Shown: in pieces, positions 48,460 to 58,700 of the stretch
Layout of the letters: each line of letters starts with the position of its first letter
Numbering within the stretch: position 1 is the first letter of the stretch
Assembly: GCA_000469685.2 (NCBI GenBank)
Contig: LS997567.1
Location: forward strand, 9,702,104-9,766,103
From: Haemonchus contortus
Lineage: Eukaryota > Nematoda > Chromadorea > Rhabditida > Trichostrongylidae
DNA: 64,000 nt
Reading direction: 5' to 3'
The notes under the pieces: model-generated
Seen by the model: the letters and a program-made list of their open reading frames with translations, nothing else
What the model was told of the DNA's origin: nothing
Databases searched by the model: none
Program-made: the position numbers and the translations under genes

Positions 48460-48691
48460 ACGTGCGTCCGAGGATGCGCGAGGCAACTTGCGCGGCGAAC
48501 TTCGTGACCATTTGTACGACTCTGACGCCAATTTTTGAAGCACAAACTCGTAGTAGAGTATGTCAGTAGGGTCAGATGACCCTTCTAATCTACTCTTCTT
48601 CAAATTTGGGCCCCCCTGATAGGCGCTAAAGACGTTCAAGTCGTCACAAACTTCGCCGCGCAATTTGCCGCGCGCATCCTCGGACGCACGT
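48460..48691. mobile_element. GC-rich fold-back element, copy 1
   Basis: ACGTGCGTCCGAGG at 48,460-48,473 is complementary to 48,678-48,691, and similarity continues inward (GCGCGGCGAACTTCGTGAC against GTCACAAACTTCGCCGCGC). The centre carries GTAGGGTCAGATGACCC. Same architecture as 49,127-49,352 and 63,131-63,372. No coding frame. Confidence 0.8.
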
Positions 48692-48921
48692 ATGTACCCA
48701 AACCCGTCGCGGACCATGTGCCCCATTATAGGAGTTCATACAGCTCAATCGCTATCGATTATTACCTTTGGCATGATTCTACTGTTAGTTTCCTTTGTTC
48801 CTGTATTTCTCACTTGCTGCTGCATTCGCGCGGACGTCTCTCTCGCCGCAACGCGACAGTTTCACTCCTACTGCACCACACCCACATTTTCACGGTGTTA
48901 CTTATTTACTTATTTACACAC

Positions 48922-48993
48922 CGGCAGCAGTCTGCACTTGCGTACAAGTAGCAACTACCGTAGCTCTACGCTTGCTTTTATTCGATATTGAAG
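48922..48993 (+). repeat. Sequence shared, inverted, with 62,998-63,086
   Basis: CAGTCTGCACTTGCGTAC through GTAGCTCTACGCTTGCTTTT reappears as its reverse complement next to the third GC-rich fold-back. The two fold-back copies are therefore parts of a longer repeated unit. Confidence 0.7.
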
Positions 48994-49126
48994 ACTGATC
49001 GTTATATTAATTTCATGTGTTCGAGGACTTGCTTAAGTTGATTAGCTCAGGTGCCGGTTACCTATATCTGCAAGCGTGCAGTCTTCGGTCGGAGACTGTA
49101 TTGCTCTGCAGGGTGTGTGTCGAGTC

Positions 49127-49352
49127 GCGCGATTCTGGGTGCGCGCGGCAAACTGCGCGGCGAAATTTGGTGCGATTTGGGCGACTGCAGCGTTTATCAT
49201 TGGGGTCCAAATATGACGTAAAGTAGGTCAGTAGGATTTTCCGACCCTACTAAAGTACTTTACTTCTAGCTTATGCCCCAACGATAGGCGCAAAGTTGTT
49301 TGAATCATCGCGAATTTCGCCGCGCAATTTGCCACGCGCACACGGAATCGCA
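49127..49352. mobile_element. GC-rich fold-back element, copy 2
   Basis: GCGCGATTCTGGGTGCGCGC on the left pairs imperfectly with GCGCGCA…CACGGAATCGC on the right. The inner arms GCGCGGCGAAATTTGGTGCG and CGCGAATTTCGCCGCGC also pair, and the centre carries CCGACCCTAC. More diverged than the other two copies. Confidence 0.7.
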
Positions 49353-50028
49353 CGAATCGAACCTTCCCCGCTCTGCAGCTGTAACGCTTACACCTGAAGC
49401 CGTAAATCAGGGTTGTGATTTTGGTTCATGTGATTTGGTTGATTTTGTTTCACTCCAATTTGATCACCTCTCAACTGCGCGTCTATAAAATGTATGCACA
49501 TTTAGTTCTAGTTTGAAACACTTTGCACCTGCGCCAACTGTTTGACTGTTCCCCGGTCTGAAAATCTCAGCTGAACTTATATCGCTTGTATGACCAGCCA
49601 CCGTCAAAGTCAAAATCGCTGGCCGGACTTCGTAATATATTTGATTCAAATGCATAACAGCACACATACAAAATATCTCATGACATAAAATATGCACTAT
49701 TACAAATTTGCTCGTTGGCTATACAAGAGTGAATCGGCACGACATTATTTGGCCTCACACACTTTGACGCTTTTATGGAAATTATTTTTGGGGATAGGGG
49801 GGCGGTACTCTCAACACCGTTAGTTATAGCAAGGATGGGCATCGTTCATCTGTGCGGTGTCATGCGGTTGTAGCCAGGGGATGCCGTTTTCAACCAAGCA
49901 TCAGGAGGGTAGGAGCACCAAGTTAGGTGAGATGATCACCTCGAGCGAAAAGCTGAAAACTTGTTCACCTCGATGATCCTTCCCTCCTAACGCTTAGTTT
50001 GAAAATTGCATGTCCGTGATGTAATACG

Positions 50029-50351
50029 AGGTGAAAATGTAGTTGGGGTTGTCAGGCACTTGTGCTCTGCGTCCCTTCATTTCTTACCCCATCTAATCAT
50101 CTCACCCATCCGGAGCTCCTCCCCTTCCAAAAGATAGGGAAGGAGCTCCGGAATGGGTGAACCAATTGGATGTTCAATTGTTATCCTATCTCAGCTTTCC
50201 GTTCAAAATAATCATCTCTCCCACCCCGGAGCTCCTCCCCTAACTTTTAGAAGGGGAGGAATCGACCTCTGCGATCTCTATACACTCTGCTGCCGGGGTC
50301 AGAGACGCAGAGCACAAAAGGGCGCTGGTATCCCCAACTACATTTTCACCT
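50029..50351. mobile_element. 323-bp fold-back element with 20-bp exact ends
   Basis: AGGTGAAAATGTAGTTGGGG at 50,029-50,048 is exactly complementary to 50,332-50,351; GTGCTCTGCGTC pairs further in. The interior has a second nested palindrome (CGGAGCTCCTCCCCTT against AAGGAGCTCCGG, about 50,110-50,152). Part of the interior matches the loop of 46,609-46,973. No clear target duplication. Confidence 0.75.
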
Positions 50352-50360
50352 AATAGGTTG

Positions 50361-50570
50361 CTTTCATAGTCCACGACCAGTCGCGCGACTAGTCGCTCGA
50401 ATGATCGCGCGATCTGCTCGATACCGTCTACGGCGGCAACCATAACTAGCGCGGCCTCCTCGACCGATCGAGCGACCAGTGGCGCGATCATTACAGCAAG
50501 CAGTCGCTCGCGAGATGGGTCCGCGACCAGTCGCGAGACTAGTCGCTCGCAAAATCGTGGACTATGAAAG
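50361..50570. mobile_element. 210-bp GC-rich MITE with 16-bp perfect TIRs
   Basis: CTTTCATAGTCCACGA at 50,361-50,376 and its exact complement at 50,555-50,570 bound a GC-rich core. Just inside both ends the same direct motif occurs (GACCAGTCGCG then GACTAGTCGCTCG), and it is itself palindromic at GCGACTAGTCGC. It begins only 9 bp after the preceding fold-back. Confidence 0.8.
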
Positions 50571-51602
50571 ATGCCATACGAATAGCATGTGCCCCTGCGT
50601 TAATTCCTCGATATGCTAACACTGTTATGTGTGCCCCTCCCCTTTTATCGCTGTACCGCACTGCTTTCAAGCATAAAAATTGAAGTCAGAATACAGTATT
50701 TAATGACTAGCTGAATGCTAGCTTTACGGCTGCAAAACGAAACAGCGCTAGTAGTTCCAAGGACTAAATGCTTGCAAATATAGGTGACCAGGACTTGTTC
50801 TAGAACAGTGAGGTGAATTTGAATTGAAGAGTTGCGCTGAATCTAAACACTCGCAGCTAACAGCGCGACATTTGCCAACTTTTCGCGACAATTGTTTAAC
50901 TCAAAATCAGGCAATTCGTCGCGGGACCAATAGCAGCTACGTTCAAACGCCGATTAAAGCAATTTTCTCTTATTCTTCTATTTTCTACCCTATTCTGCTA
51001 TGACTCTAATCTGATGACTGCTGTATTCTACAGGATTCTCTGCTGAACACTACTCTGCTGCCGTTTCAAGCCCTGTTCGCATTTCACTTGTGTGTTTTTA
51101 TTCAGCTGGTACTACGTTCTACTTGTTCTACTTATTATCCATTCAAACTCTGGTTTCAGTAACTCGCATTCCGTATTTGACTATATTGACTCGTCTACTT
51201 TGTGGTGACTTTGTATTGCATGCTGCTTGTAACTTTAATCCTGTTATTGCTATTTACCGCTGCAGTGGATATTGGGAAACATTAGTGGTGAAATTTGATC
51301 CACATTTATTGCATATTTGTTCCTTACTTTTGTTTTTTAATTGTTCTTGCTCCTTTCATTCTGTGTATTGCTTTCATATAACTGTCTTCAGTTTGTTTCA
51401 CTTGAATTCACTCCTAGTCACGCATTTATGCGGCAGCATAGGACTGGACTGTGGGAGGACTTATATGATTCTACCCCTTTCCATTTTTGTGCTGCTTTAG
51501 AGGTGAATTCACAACTTTCCCCTAATGTCCACCATTCTTCCTCTCAACCAAGCAATGAGTAGTTTTCGCTGCATCTTCGCCACTTATATTCTTCAAGCAG
51601 TC

Positions 51603-51665
51603 GGACCGCCCGGCGAACGCCGGGCTTCCCCCCTTATGATGACGCCCGGCTTCGCCGGGCGGTCC
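51603..51665. repeat. 63-nt GC-rich double hairpin
   Basis: GGACCGCCCGGCG… and …CGCCGGGCGGTCC pair as outer arms. Each arm is itself a tight hairpin: GCCCGGCGAACGCCGGGC and GCCCGGCTTCGCCGGGC. The result is a nested, cruciform-like palindrome, strikingly GC-rich against its surroundings. It lies at the left edge of the 1-kb insertion in the outermost Mutator-like arm. Confidence 0.85.
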
Positions 51666-51929
51666 TCATTCCTGTAGGGAAGCAAGAAATTTGCTATGCG
51701 TAAATAACTCTTCGGATTCTCCTTTTTCCTTGAAAGCTCTACACCCTAGGTATGAGCTCGGAATTGGGAGCGATTTTTTCTGTAAGCCATCTTCGCTGTG
51801 CCCGATAAGAACATCGCATAATATCACAAAAGCGATTATTCAGAGGAAAAAAGGAAAGATGGGCCAAGGAAGCGTGACTCCATGAAATTTTCGTGCAATT
51901 GGAATACTTTGAACGTCCTGTGGCCAAAT

Positions 51930-52468
51930 TGTCAACTTTCGTGAGAACCCCGCCCCGGTGAGCAAGGTTCTTTCCTACCACCTATACCAAATGTTCCCAT
52001 CCTGTCGCCTGCACTCCTACCAAGTTTGAACGCCCTATGGCCAAATTGGCAACTTTCGCGCAATCCCCGCCCCCTATGGGCGGGGTCTGGCCCTGCCACC
52101 TTCAGTGAGTCTTCCCACCCTGTTCCCATAACTCCTACCGAACTTGAACGCTTTAGGTGCACGGCAACAGAAGTTGTGAATTTTCGCTCAAACTCCACCC
52201 ATTGGGGGCGGAGTCTGGTCCGACCACCCACTATTAGTGTTCCTATCCTGCCGCCCGTACTCCTACCGAGTTTGAGTGCTCTAGGATCACGGAGACATGA
52301 GTTCTGAATTTTCGCTCAAACATTTATTTCTCACAAACTTTGCCCCCTTTGGGCGGAGTCCGGTTCTGCCACCCACTAAAAGTGTTCCCATCCTGCCGCC
52401 TGTACTCCTACCAAAATTGAACGCTTTCAGTCCACGGGGACAGGAGTTACGAATTTCCGGTCAGACAC
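51930..52468 (+). repeat. Second block of 118-145-bp units, before a CA tract
   Basis: Units begin near 51,993, 52,111, 52,239 and 52,384 (GTTCCCATCCTGTCGCCTG… CTCCTACCAAGTTTGAACG). The spacings of about 118, 128 and 145 nearly equal those at 22,412-22,805 (118, 131, 144). The block then runs into CA repeats at the same word, GAATTTCCGGTCA. It is a copy of the same dispersed element, not an independent tandem array. Confidence 0.8.
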
Positions 52469-52480
52469 ACACACATACAT

Positions 52481-52531
<51 letters not shown>

Positions 52532-52647
52532 AACACACACACACAAACACACACACACACACACAAACACACCAACAGACACACACACACACACACACAA
52601 ACACAAACACACACACACACACACACAAACACACCAACAGACACACT
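52465..52647 (+). repeat. CA-rich microsatellite/minisatellite
   Basis: About 180 bp of ACAC and ACAT runs, with CAAACAC and CACCAACAGACAC interruptions that repeat as a longer unit. Frames through it on both strands are artefacts. Confidence 0.95.
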
Positions 52648-52732
52648 TAGCCGATCAATAAGTAGGATTGCTTTCGCGAACTCTTCTCTTGAAAGGTTTT
52701 ATCTAGTAACCATTTACAATTGCAACAGCTAT

Positions 52733-52757
52733 ATACTATATACTATATACTATATAT
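52733..52757 (+). repeat. Short 7-bp tandem repeat (ATACTAT)
   Basis: Three to four copies of ATACTAT at the junction between left arm and centre of the outermost Mutator-like element. Other copies of the family lack it. Confidence 0.8.
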
Positions 52758-53441
52758 CTCCTCCATGCAAGCTATACAGTTTCGATGTTGCACACCTCGT
52801 GCACACACAGCGTGCGCCCAAACGCAACACCCTCCCATGCGTGCACCCCACCCACGGTGTTTCTCTGGCATGTGGTTCTTCTGGGGAGCTGTCACCATGT
52901 CTTTTGGGAGAACGGGATCTTCCTCGAAACGAATCCAGCAGAATGAATTTCCTTGAGATCCACTCTTGTATCCCACGGTCCACGGTTTGCGTCTTCCTAC
53001 TCATTTCCTATCGGATTCGAGCTCTGTGTATGTTATGTAGGGTGAAGTATCTATTTAACTTAACGTGAAAAGGAGTACTCCAAGCAATTATCGATATCCA
53101 GTGGAAACACGAAGGCGAAAGCGGTAGCTCGCATCCAGCAAAGGCCCAGACCAATCGCTGTTAAAACTTTATAGTATGAAACGAAACACACTGTAAATCA
53201 GAGTGATACTAGCAATCCTATTTGAGCAAACTGCATCACGGTGTACTTATTCACCGCGACAGTATGCCGAATAAGTTATAATCAGTTGTTGAAAAATTAC
53301 AATAAAGTTGGAACACTAGCACACTCAAATTCTTCTAAGATTGGAGACTGGAAGCATGTGCAGCAGGTAACATGAGAAATGAAATTTTATCAGTTTGTTG
53401 TTGTCTTGAACTCTTCACGAGGTTTTTAAATAACCTTTATT

Positions 53442-53479
53442 AGGCTGACGTTTCGGCGGAATCGCCTTCTTCAGAGCCT
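53442..53479 (-). ncRNA. Hammerhead ribozyme motif, Penelope type (copy 1)
   Basis: On the minus strand the 38-nt motif has a 5-bp stem I (AGGCT with AGCCT), core CTGAAGA, one extra A, a 4-bp stem II (GGCG, loop ATTC, CGCC), GAA, and a minimal stem III made from the palindrome ACGT. The predicted cleavage is after the C that follows. Very short stem III is known for ribozymes of Penelope-like elements, which act best as dimers. Confidence 0.8.
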
Positions 53480-53658
53480 GAAAGGATCATATCAATCTGT
53501 GATTATCCGACCAAACGTCTCCACCAACCCACTAAGTTCGAAACCCCCAGGGCACGCAGGTGGTCGAAAGGAGAACCACTCACCGTAACTTCGTGGATTC
53601 TTCGAAACCACCCAACTAGTGGCACCAACCGACCAGTGTCAGCGGGGGTACGTCTTCA

Positions 53659-54597
53659 TCAAAGTCTGTCAGGGAAGGCCAATCTTATATAAGGCCGTAG
53701 CTCCCGCGTGATTGCGAGGCATTCTTCCCTACGATTCATTTTGGGATCGGTGACCTGTATCCAAAATGCCTCGAGGGTTTTACGCGCGCACACTTGCGAC
53801 TCCTGTGCTACGACCTCCACGGTGACCTCAAATACGTCTCCGTTAAGCTTGTGAATCCGATGGCTCCCTTAGGCAGTAGACTTTTTTAAACGTCTCATTC
53901 CATCTATGTGCTCCTTGACCCTCACGTGAAGTGGTCTTGCCGTTTCTCCTATATACTCATCACCACAAACCCGGCAAGTAATTCTGTACACCACTCCAGA
54001 CATGTTACAATCACCTTCCCTTCCAGCTGGACAAACCACACAGTTTGAGGTCGTACATAGGCGATCGTATATCCTGTTACGAATCAAGCGCTTCTTTAGA
54101 TTGAAGGGTGGTACATTTACAATAGCTACTAAATTTTCCAAACCCGATCTCTTCAAGCACTTTCTAATGGAGGCGCTGACCTCATCAGAAATAAATGGTA
54201 GTAGAAAAGGAGTCTTGCCTTCAATCGAGGTACTACCATGTCTGAGGATCACACCACCAGAAGAAGCTCTACGTGAAGTTGGAAAGTTGTAGTAGCCATT
54301 GGACCAAGCTATATCGCGTGCCATTTCAAGCGACTCTTTTCGCTCTTCCTCCCCAGTGCAGACCTTCCTAGCGGTGCGAAACATATTTCTAACGACCGCT
54401 CGTTTCACGTAGAAAGGATGAGCTGAGTGATAATGGACAATGATGTTCTTATTGCTAGGCTTTCTGTACCACTTCGTAACAATCATATCACCCTGTAGCC
54501 TCACTTGAACGTTTAAGAAAGGAAGCCAATTTCTGGTCGGTTTCTCCCGTGTTAACTTAATGTGCTCTGATTGTGAATTAAGTAGGCCGAAACACAC
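53659..54597 (-). pseudogene. Penelope-like RT C-terminus plus GIY-YIG endonuclease
   Basis: The first part (WLPFLNVQVRL, VTKWYRKPSNKNIIVHYHS, HPFYVKRAVVRNMF) is the end of the Penelope-like reverse transcriptase. A Cys-bearing linker (CTTSNCVVCPAG) leads into the GIY-YIG nuclease: GVVYRITCRVCGDEYIGET, RVKEHIDGM. After an in-frame TAA at 53,869-53,871 the frame continues to 53,659 with the Glu-bearing helix KTLEAFWIQVTDPKMNRREE, so the stop cuts off the nuclease's last part including the likely catalytic Glu. The N-terminal RT motifs are absent because of 5' truncation at about 54,600. Such enzymes insert their own RNA copies; this one is dead. Confidence 0.88.
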
Positions 54598-54604
54598 ATC
54601 TACT

Positions 54605-54884
54605 TCTTCCTGTGACGCACAGGAAGAAGTAGATGTGTGTTTCGAAGTACAATAAGAACATCATTGTCCATTATCACTCAGCTCATCCTTTCTACGTGAA
54701 ACGAGCGGTCGTTAGAAATATGTTTCGCACCGCTAGGAAGGTCTTCATTGTCCATTATCACTCAGCTCATCCTTTCCACGTGAAACGAGCGGTCGTTAGA
54801 AATATGTTTCGCACCGCTAGGAAGGTCTGCACTGGGAGGAAGAGCGAAAAGAGTCGCTTGAAATGGCACGCGATATAGCTTGAA
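54605..54884 (+). repeat. Inverted, duplicated coding fragment of the Penelope-like element
   Basis: Immediately upstream of the truncated coding frame the sequence turns back on itself (CTTCTTCCTGTG / CACAGGAAGAAG near 54,604-54,627). On the plus strand it repeats the segment for HSAHPFYVKRAVVRNMF twice in a row, then GRKSEKSRLKWH. It is a rearrangement product, not a separate gene. Confidence 0.85.
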
Positions 54885-55002
54885 TCCACGAAGTTACGGT
54901 GAGTGGTTCTCCTTTCGACCACCTGCGTGCCCTGGGGGTTTCGAACTTAGTGGGTTGGTGGAGACGTTTGGTCGGATAATCACAGATTGATATGATCCTT
55001 TC

Positions 55003-55040
55003 AGGCTCTGAAGAAGGCGATTCCGCCGAAACGTCAGCCT
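55003..55040 (+). ncRNA. Hammerhead ribozyme motif, Penelope type (copy 2)
   Basis: Identical in layout to the minus-strand copy: stem I 55,003-55,007 with 55,036-55,040, core CTGAAGA 55,008-55,014, stem II 55,016-55,019 with 55,024-55,027, GAA 55,028-55,030, ACGT 55,031-55,034, predicted cleavage after C 55,035. It lies in the inverted pseudo-LTR. Confidence 0.8.
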
Positions 55041-55125
55041 AATAAAGGTTATTTAAAAACCTCGTGAAGAGTAGTTGTTGAGCCTAATAAAGGTTATTTA
55101 AAAACCTCGTGAAGAGTAGTTGTTG
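55036..55125 (+). repeat. 45-bp tandem duplication starting at the ribozyme cleavage site
   Basis: The unit AGCCTAATAAAGGTTATTTA… at 55,036-55,080 is repeated exactly at 55,081-55,125. The base before each copy differs (C and G), so the boundary is sharp and falls just after the predicted hammerhead cleavage position. Confidence 0.88.
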
Positions 55126-55421
55126 AGTTGGTGAAATTTTATCGTCGAACTAATCCATATTGTAGAATTAATAATGCTGTTGTAATTGTGAACGGTTACT
55201 GGATAAAATTGATCAAGAGAAGAGTTCACGGAAGCAGTTAAAGAATATAAGTGGCGAAGATGCAGCGAAAACTACTCATTGCTTGGTTGAGAGGCAGAAT
55301 GGTGGACATTAGGGGAAAGGTGTGAATTCACCTCTAAAGCAGCACAAAAATGGAAAGGGTTAGAATCATATAAGTCCTCCCGCAGTTCAGTCCTATACTG
55401 CCGCATAAATGCGTGACTAGG

Positions 55422-55609
55422 ACTAAAACGAAAATTCAATCCGCCACTCGGCTCTTACAGTAACCCCCTGGCTTACCCCACCACCCCCATCGTGTCCTTG
55501 CCCAAAGCCCCTTTTCGACCCGTCGTATATGTGACGGGTGAAAATTTCCGTGTTAACACGTGCCACATTAGTGTAAGAGCCGAGTGCCGGACTGAATTTT
55601 CGTTCCTGT
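55422..55609. mobile_element. 188-bp MITE with 9-bp target duplication
   Basis: Flanked by GTGACTAGG (55,413-55,421 and 55,610-55,618). Left end ACTAAAACGAAAATTCA, right end complementary to ACAGGAACGAAAATTCA; the arms continue through CACTCGGCTCTTAC. The uninterrupted site is present in other copies of the host repeat (for example near 51,410 on the opposite strand). Confidence 0.88.
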
Positions 55610-55794
55610 GTGACTAGGAGTGAATTCAAGTGAAACAAACTGAAGACAGTTATATGAAAGCAATACACAGAATGAATTTCAAAAGGAGCAAGAACAATTA
55701 AAAAACAAAAGTAAGAAACAAATATGCAATAAATGTGGACTAAATCTCACCACAGATGTTGCCCGATATCCACTGCTGCGGTGAATAGCAATAA

Positions 55795-58700
55795 ACTCGC
55801 AGCTAAATCTACACCCCGAAAAATTGGCGGACGAGTTGCGCGCGACATTTGTCAACTTTTTGCGACAACTGTCTGGCTTAAAATCAGGCAATTCGTTGCG
55901 GGATCATTAGCAGCTACCTCTCAACTTCGATCAATGCAACATTCCCTCTTATTTTTCTATTCCCTACGCTATTCTATTCTATTATTCTAATCTGATGACT
56001 GTTATATACTACAAGATTCTCTGCTGAACGTTATTCTGCTGCCGTTCTGCTGGATACCCCGCGCTAACCGAGGCTCAAGCACTGTTCGCATTTCATTTGT
56101 GTGTTTTTATTCTGCTGGTACTACAATCTACTTGTTATCCATTCACACTCTGGCTTTTCTAACTCGTATTCCGTATTTGAAAATTCTGACTCTACTTTGC
56201 AGTGACTTTGTATTTGACGCTGTTTTAATTATAATTCTGTTATTGCTATTCACCGCACCAGTGGATACTGGGAAACACTTGTAGTGAAATTTAATCTACA
56301 TTTATTGCTTCTTCGTTTCTAACCTTTGTTTTTTAATTGTTCTTGCGCCTTTTGAAAATCATTCTGTGTATTGCTTTCATTAGCTGTCTTTCAGTTTTTT
56401 TTTGCTTGAATTCTCTCCTAGTCATGCATTTATGCGGCAGCATAGGACTGAACTGTGGGAGGACTTATATGATTCTACCCCTTTTCATTTTTATGCTGCT
56501 TTGGAGGTGAATTCACAACTTTCCCGCTAATGTCCACCATTCTGCCTCTCAACCAAGCAATGAGTAGTTTTCGCTGCATCTTCTCCACTTATATTCTTTA
56601 CCTACTTCCACGAACTCTTCTCTTGATCAGTTTCATCCAGTAACTGTTCACAAATACAACAGCGTTATTAATTCTACAATATGGATTAGTTCGACGATAA
56701 AATTTCATTTCTCATGTTACCTGCTGCACATGCTTCCATTCTTCAATCTTAGAAGAATTTGAGTGTGCTAGTGTTCCAACTTTATTGTAATTTTTCAACA
56801 ACTGATTATAACTTATTCGGCATACTGTCGCGGTGAATAAGTACACCGTGCTGCAGTTTGCTTAAATAGGATTGCTAGTATCACTCTGATTAACAGTGAG
56901 TTTCGTTTCATACTATAAAGTTTTAACAGCCATTGGTCTGGGCCTTTGCTGGATGCGAGCTACCGCTTTCGCCTTCGTGTTTCCACTGGATATCGATAAT
57001 TGCTTGGAATACTCCTTTTCACGTTAAGTTAAATGGATACTTCACATTACATAACATACAGAGAGCTCGAATCCGATGAGAAATGGGGAGGAAGACGCAA
57101 TCCGTGGAGGATATAATAGTTGGTCCCGAGGAATCTCATTCTGCTGGATTTCTTTCGAGGAAGACCTGCTCTCCCAGAAGACATGGATCCAGAAGAACCA
57201 GATGCCAGAGAAACACAGTGGGTGGGGTGCACGCAGTGCTGCCTTTGGGTGCACGCTGCGTGTGCGCGAGGTGTGCAACATCGAAACTGTAGAGCTTGCA
57301 TGAAGGGGATATTCAGTATCCATGTTTAATGTGGGTCAAGATTACAGGGTTTAACGTAGAAAGTTAAGGGTCAGTGAGATATGAGAAATCATCGCTGAAT
57401 TTCTGCATATTGTAGAATTAATAACGCTGTTGTAATTGTGAACAGTTAGTGGATAAAACTGATCAAGAGAAGAGTTCGTGGAAGTAGTTAAAGAATATAA
57501 GTGGAGAAGGTGCAGCGAAAACTACTCATTGCTTGGTTGAGAGGCAGAATGGTGGACATTAGCGGGAAAGTTGTGAATTCACCTCCAAAGCAGCATAAAA
57601 ATGAAAAGGGGTAGAATCATATAAGTCCTCCCACAGTTCAGTCCTATGCTGCCGCATAAATGCATGACTAGGAGAGAATTCAAGCAAAAAAAAAAACTGA
57701 AAGACAGCTAATGAAAGCAATACACAGAATGATTTTCAAAAGGCGCAAGAACAATTAAAAAACAAAGGTTAGAAACGAAGAAGCAATAAATGTAGATTAA
57801 ATTTCACTACAAGTGTTTCCCAGTATCCACTGGTGCGGTGAATAGCAATAACAGAATTATAATTAAAGCAGCGTCAAATACAAAGTCACTGCAAAGTAGA
57901 GTCAGAATTTTCAAATACGGAATACGAGTTAGAAAAGCCAGAGTGTGAATGGATAACAAGTAGAATGTAGTACCAGCAGAATAAACTCGCAGCTAAATCT
58001 ACAACACGAAAAAACGCCGGGCGAGTTGTCCGCGACATTTGTCAACTTTTCGCGACAACTGTCTAACTAAAAATCAGGCAATTCGTTGCGGGACCAATAG
58101 CAGCTATGTTCAAACACCGATAAGTGCAACTTTCCTTTCTTATCCTTCTATTTTCTACCCTATTCTGCTATAATTCTAATCTGATGACTGATGTATTCTA
58201 CAATATTCTTTGCTGAACACTACTCTGCTGCCGTTCTACTGGATACCCCGCGCTGGCCGAAGCTCAAGCACTGTTTGCATTTCATTTGTGTGTTTTTATT
58301 CTGCTGACACTACTTTCTACTTGTTCTACTTATTTTCCATTCTCAGATTCTGGTTTCTGTAACTCCTATTCCGTGTTTGACTACTTTGACTCGTCTACTT
58401 TATGGTGACTTTGTGATTCATGCTGCTTTTAATTTTAATTCTGTTATTGCTATTCATCGCAGCAGTGGATATTGGGAAACATTCGTGGTGAGGTTTAATC
58501 CACATTTATTGCAACTTTGTCCCTTACTTTTGCTTTTTAATTTTTCTTGCTCCTTTTGAAATTCATTTTGTGTATTGCTTTCATATAACTGTCTTTAGTT
58601 TGTTTCACTTGAATTCACTCCTAGTTACGCATTTATGCGGCAGCATAGGACTGAACTGTGGGAGGACTTATATGATCCTACCCCTTTCCATTCTTATGCT

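Larger units (their letters stand above)
53392..55132 (-). mobile_element. Penelope-like element, 5'-truncated, with inverted pseudo-LTRs
   Basis: The element is flanked by an 11-12-bp target duplication (GAAATTTTATC at 53,381-53,391 and 55,133-55,143). The uninterrupted site is visible in related repeat copies near 56,690-56,705. It holds a minus-strand frame for the end of the reverse transcriptase and a GIY-YIG endonuclease. Inverted terminal segments (about 53,408-53,610 and 54,886-55,080) each have a hammerhead motif, and near 54,605-54,880 there is an inverted, internally duplicated piece of its own coding region. This disorder is usual for Penelope-like insertions. Confidence 0.9.

Noticed and set aside
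48208..48726. 172-codon minus-strand frame
   Set aside because: It runs through the GC-rich fold-back and the dispersed inverted repeat; low stop density comes from GC content.
52427..52650. Frames of 61-117 codons rich in Thr/His or Cys/Val across the CA tract
   Set aside because: Pure microsatellite translations.
57042..57329. Overlapping frames on both strands in the centre of the Mutator-like element (also 52,743-53,068 and 59,363-59,611)
   Set aside because: Not conserved in frame between the three copies and no transposase motif.
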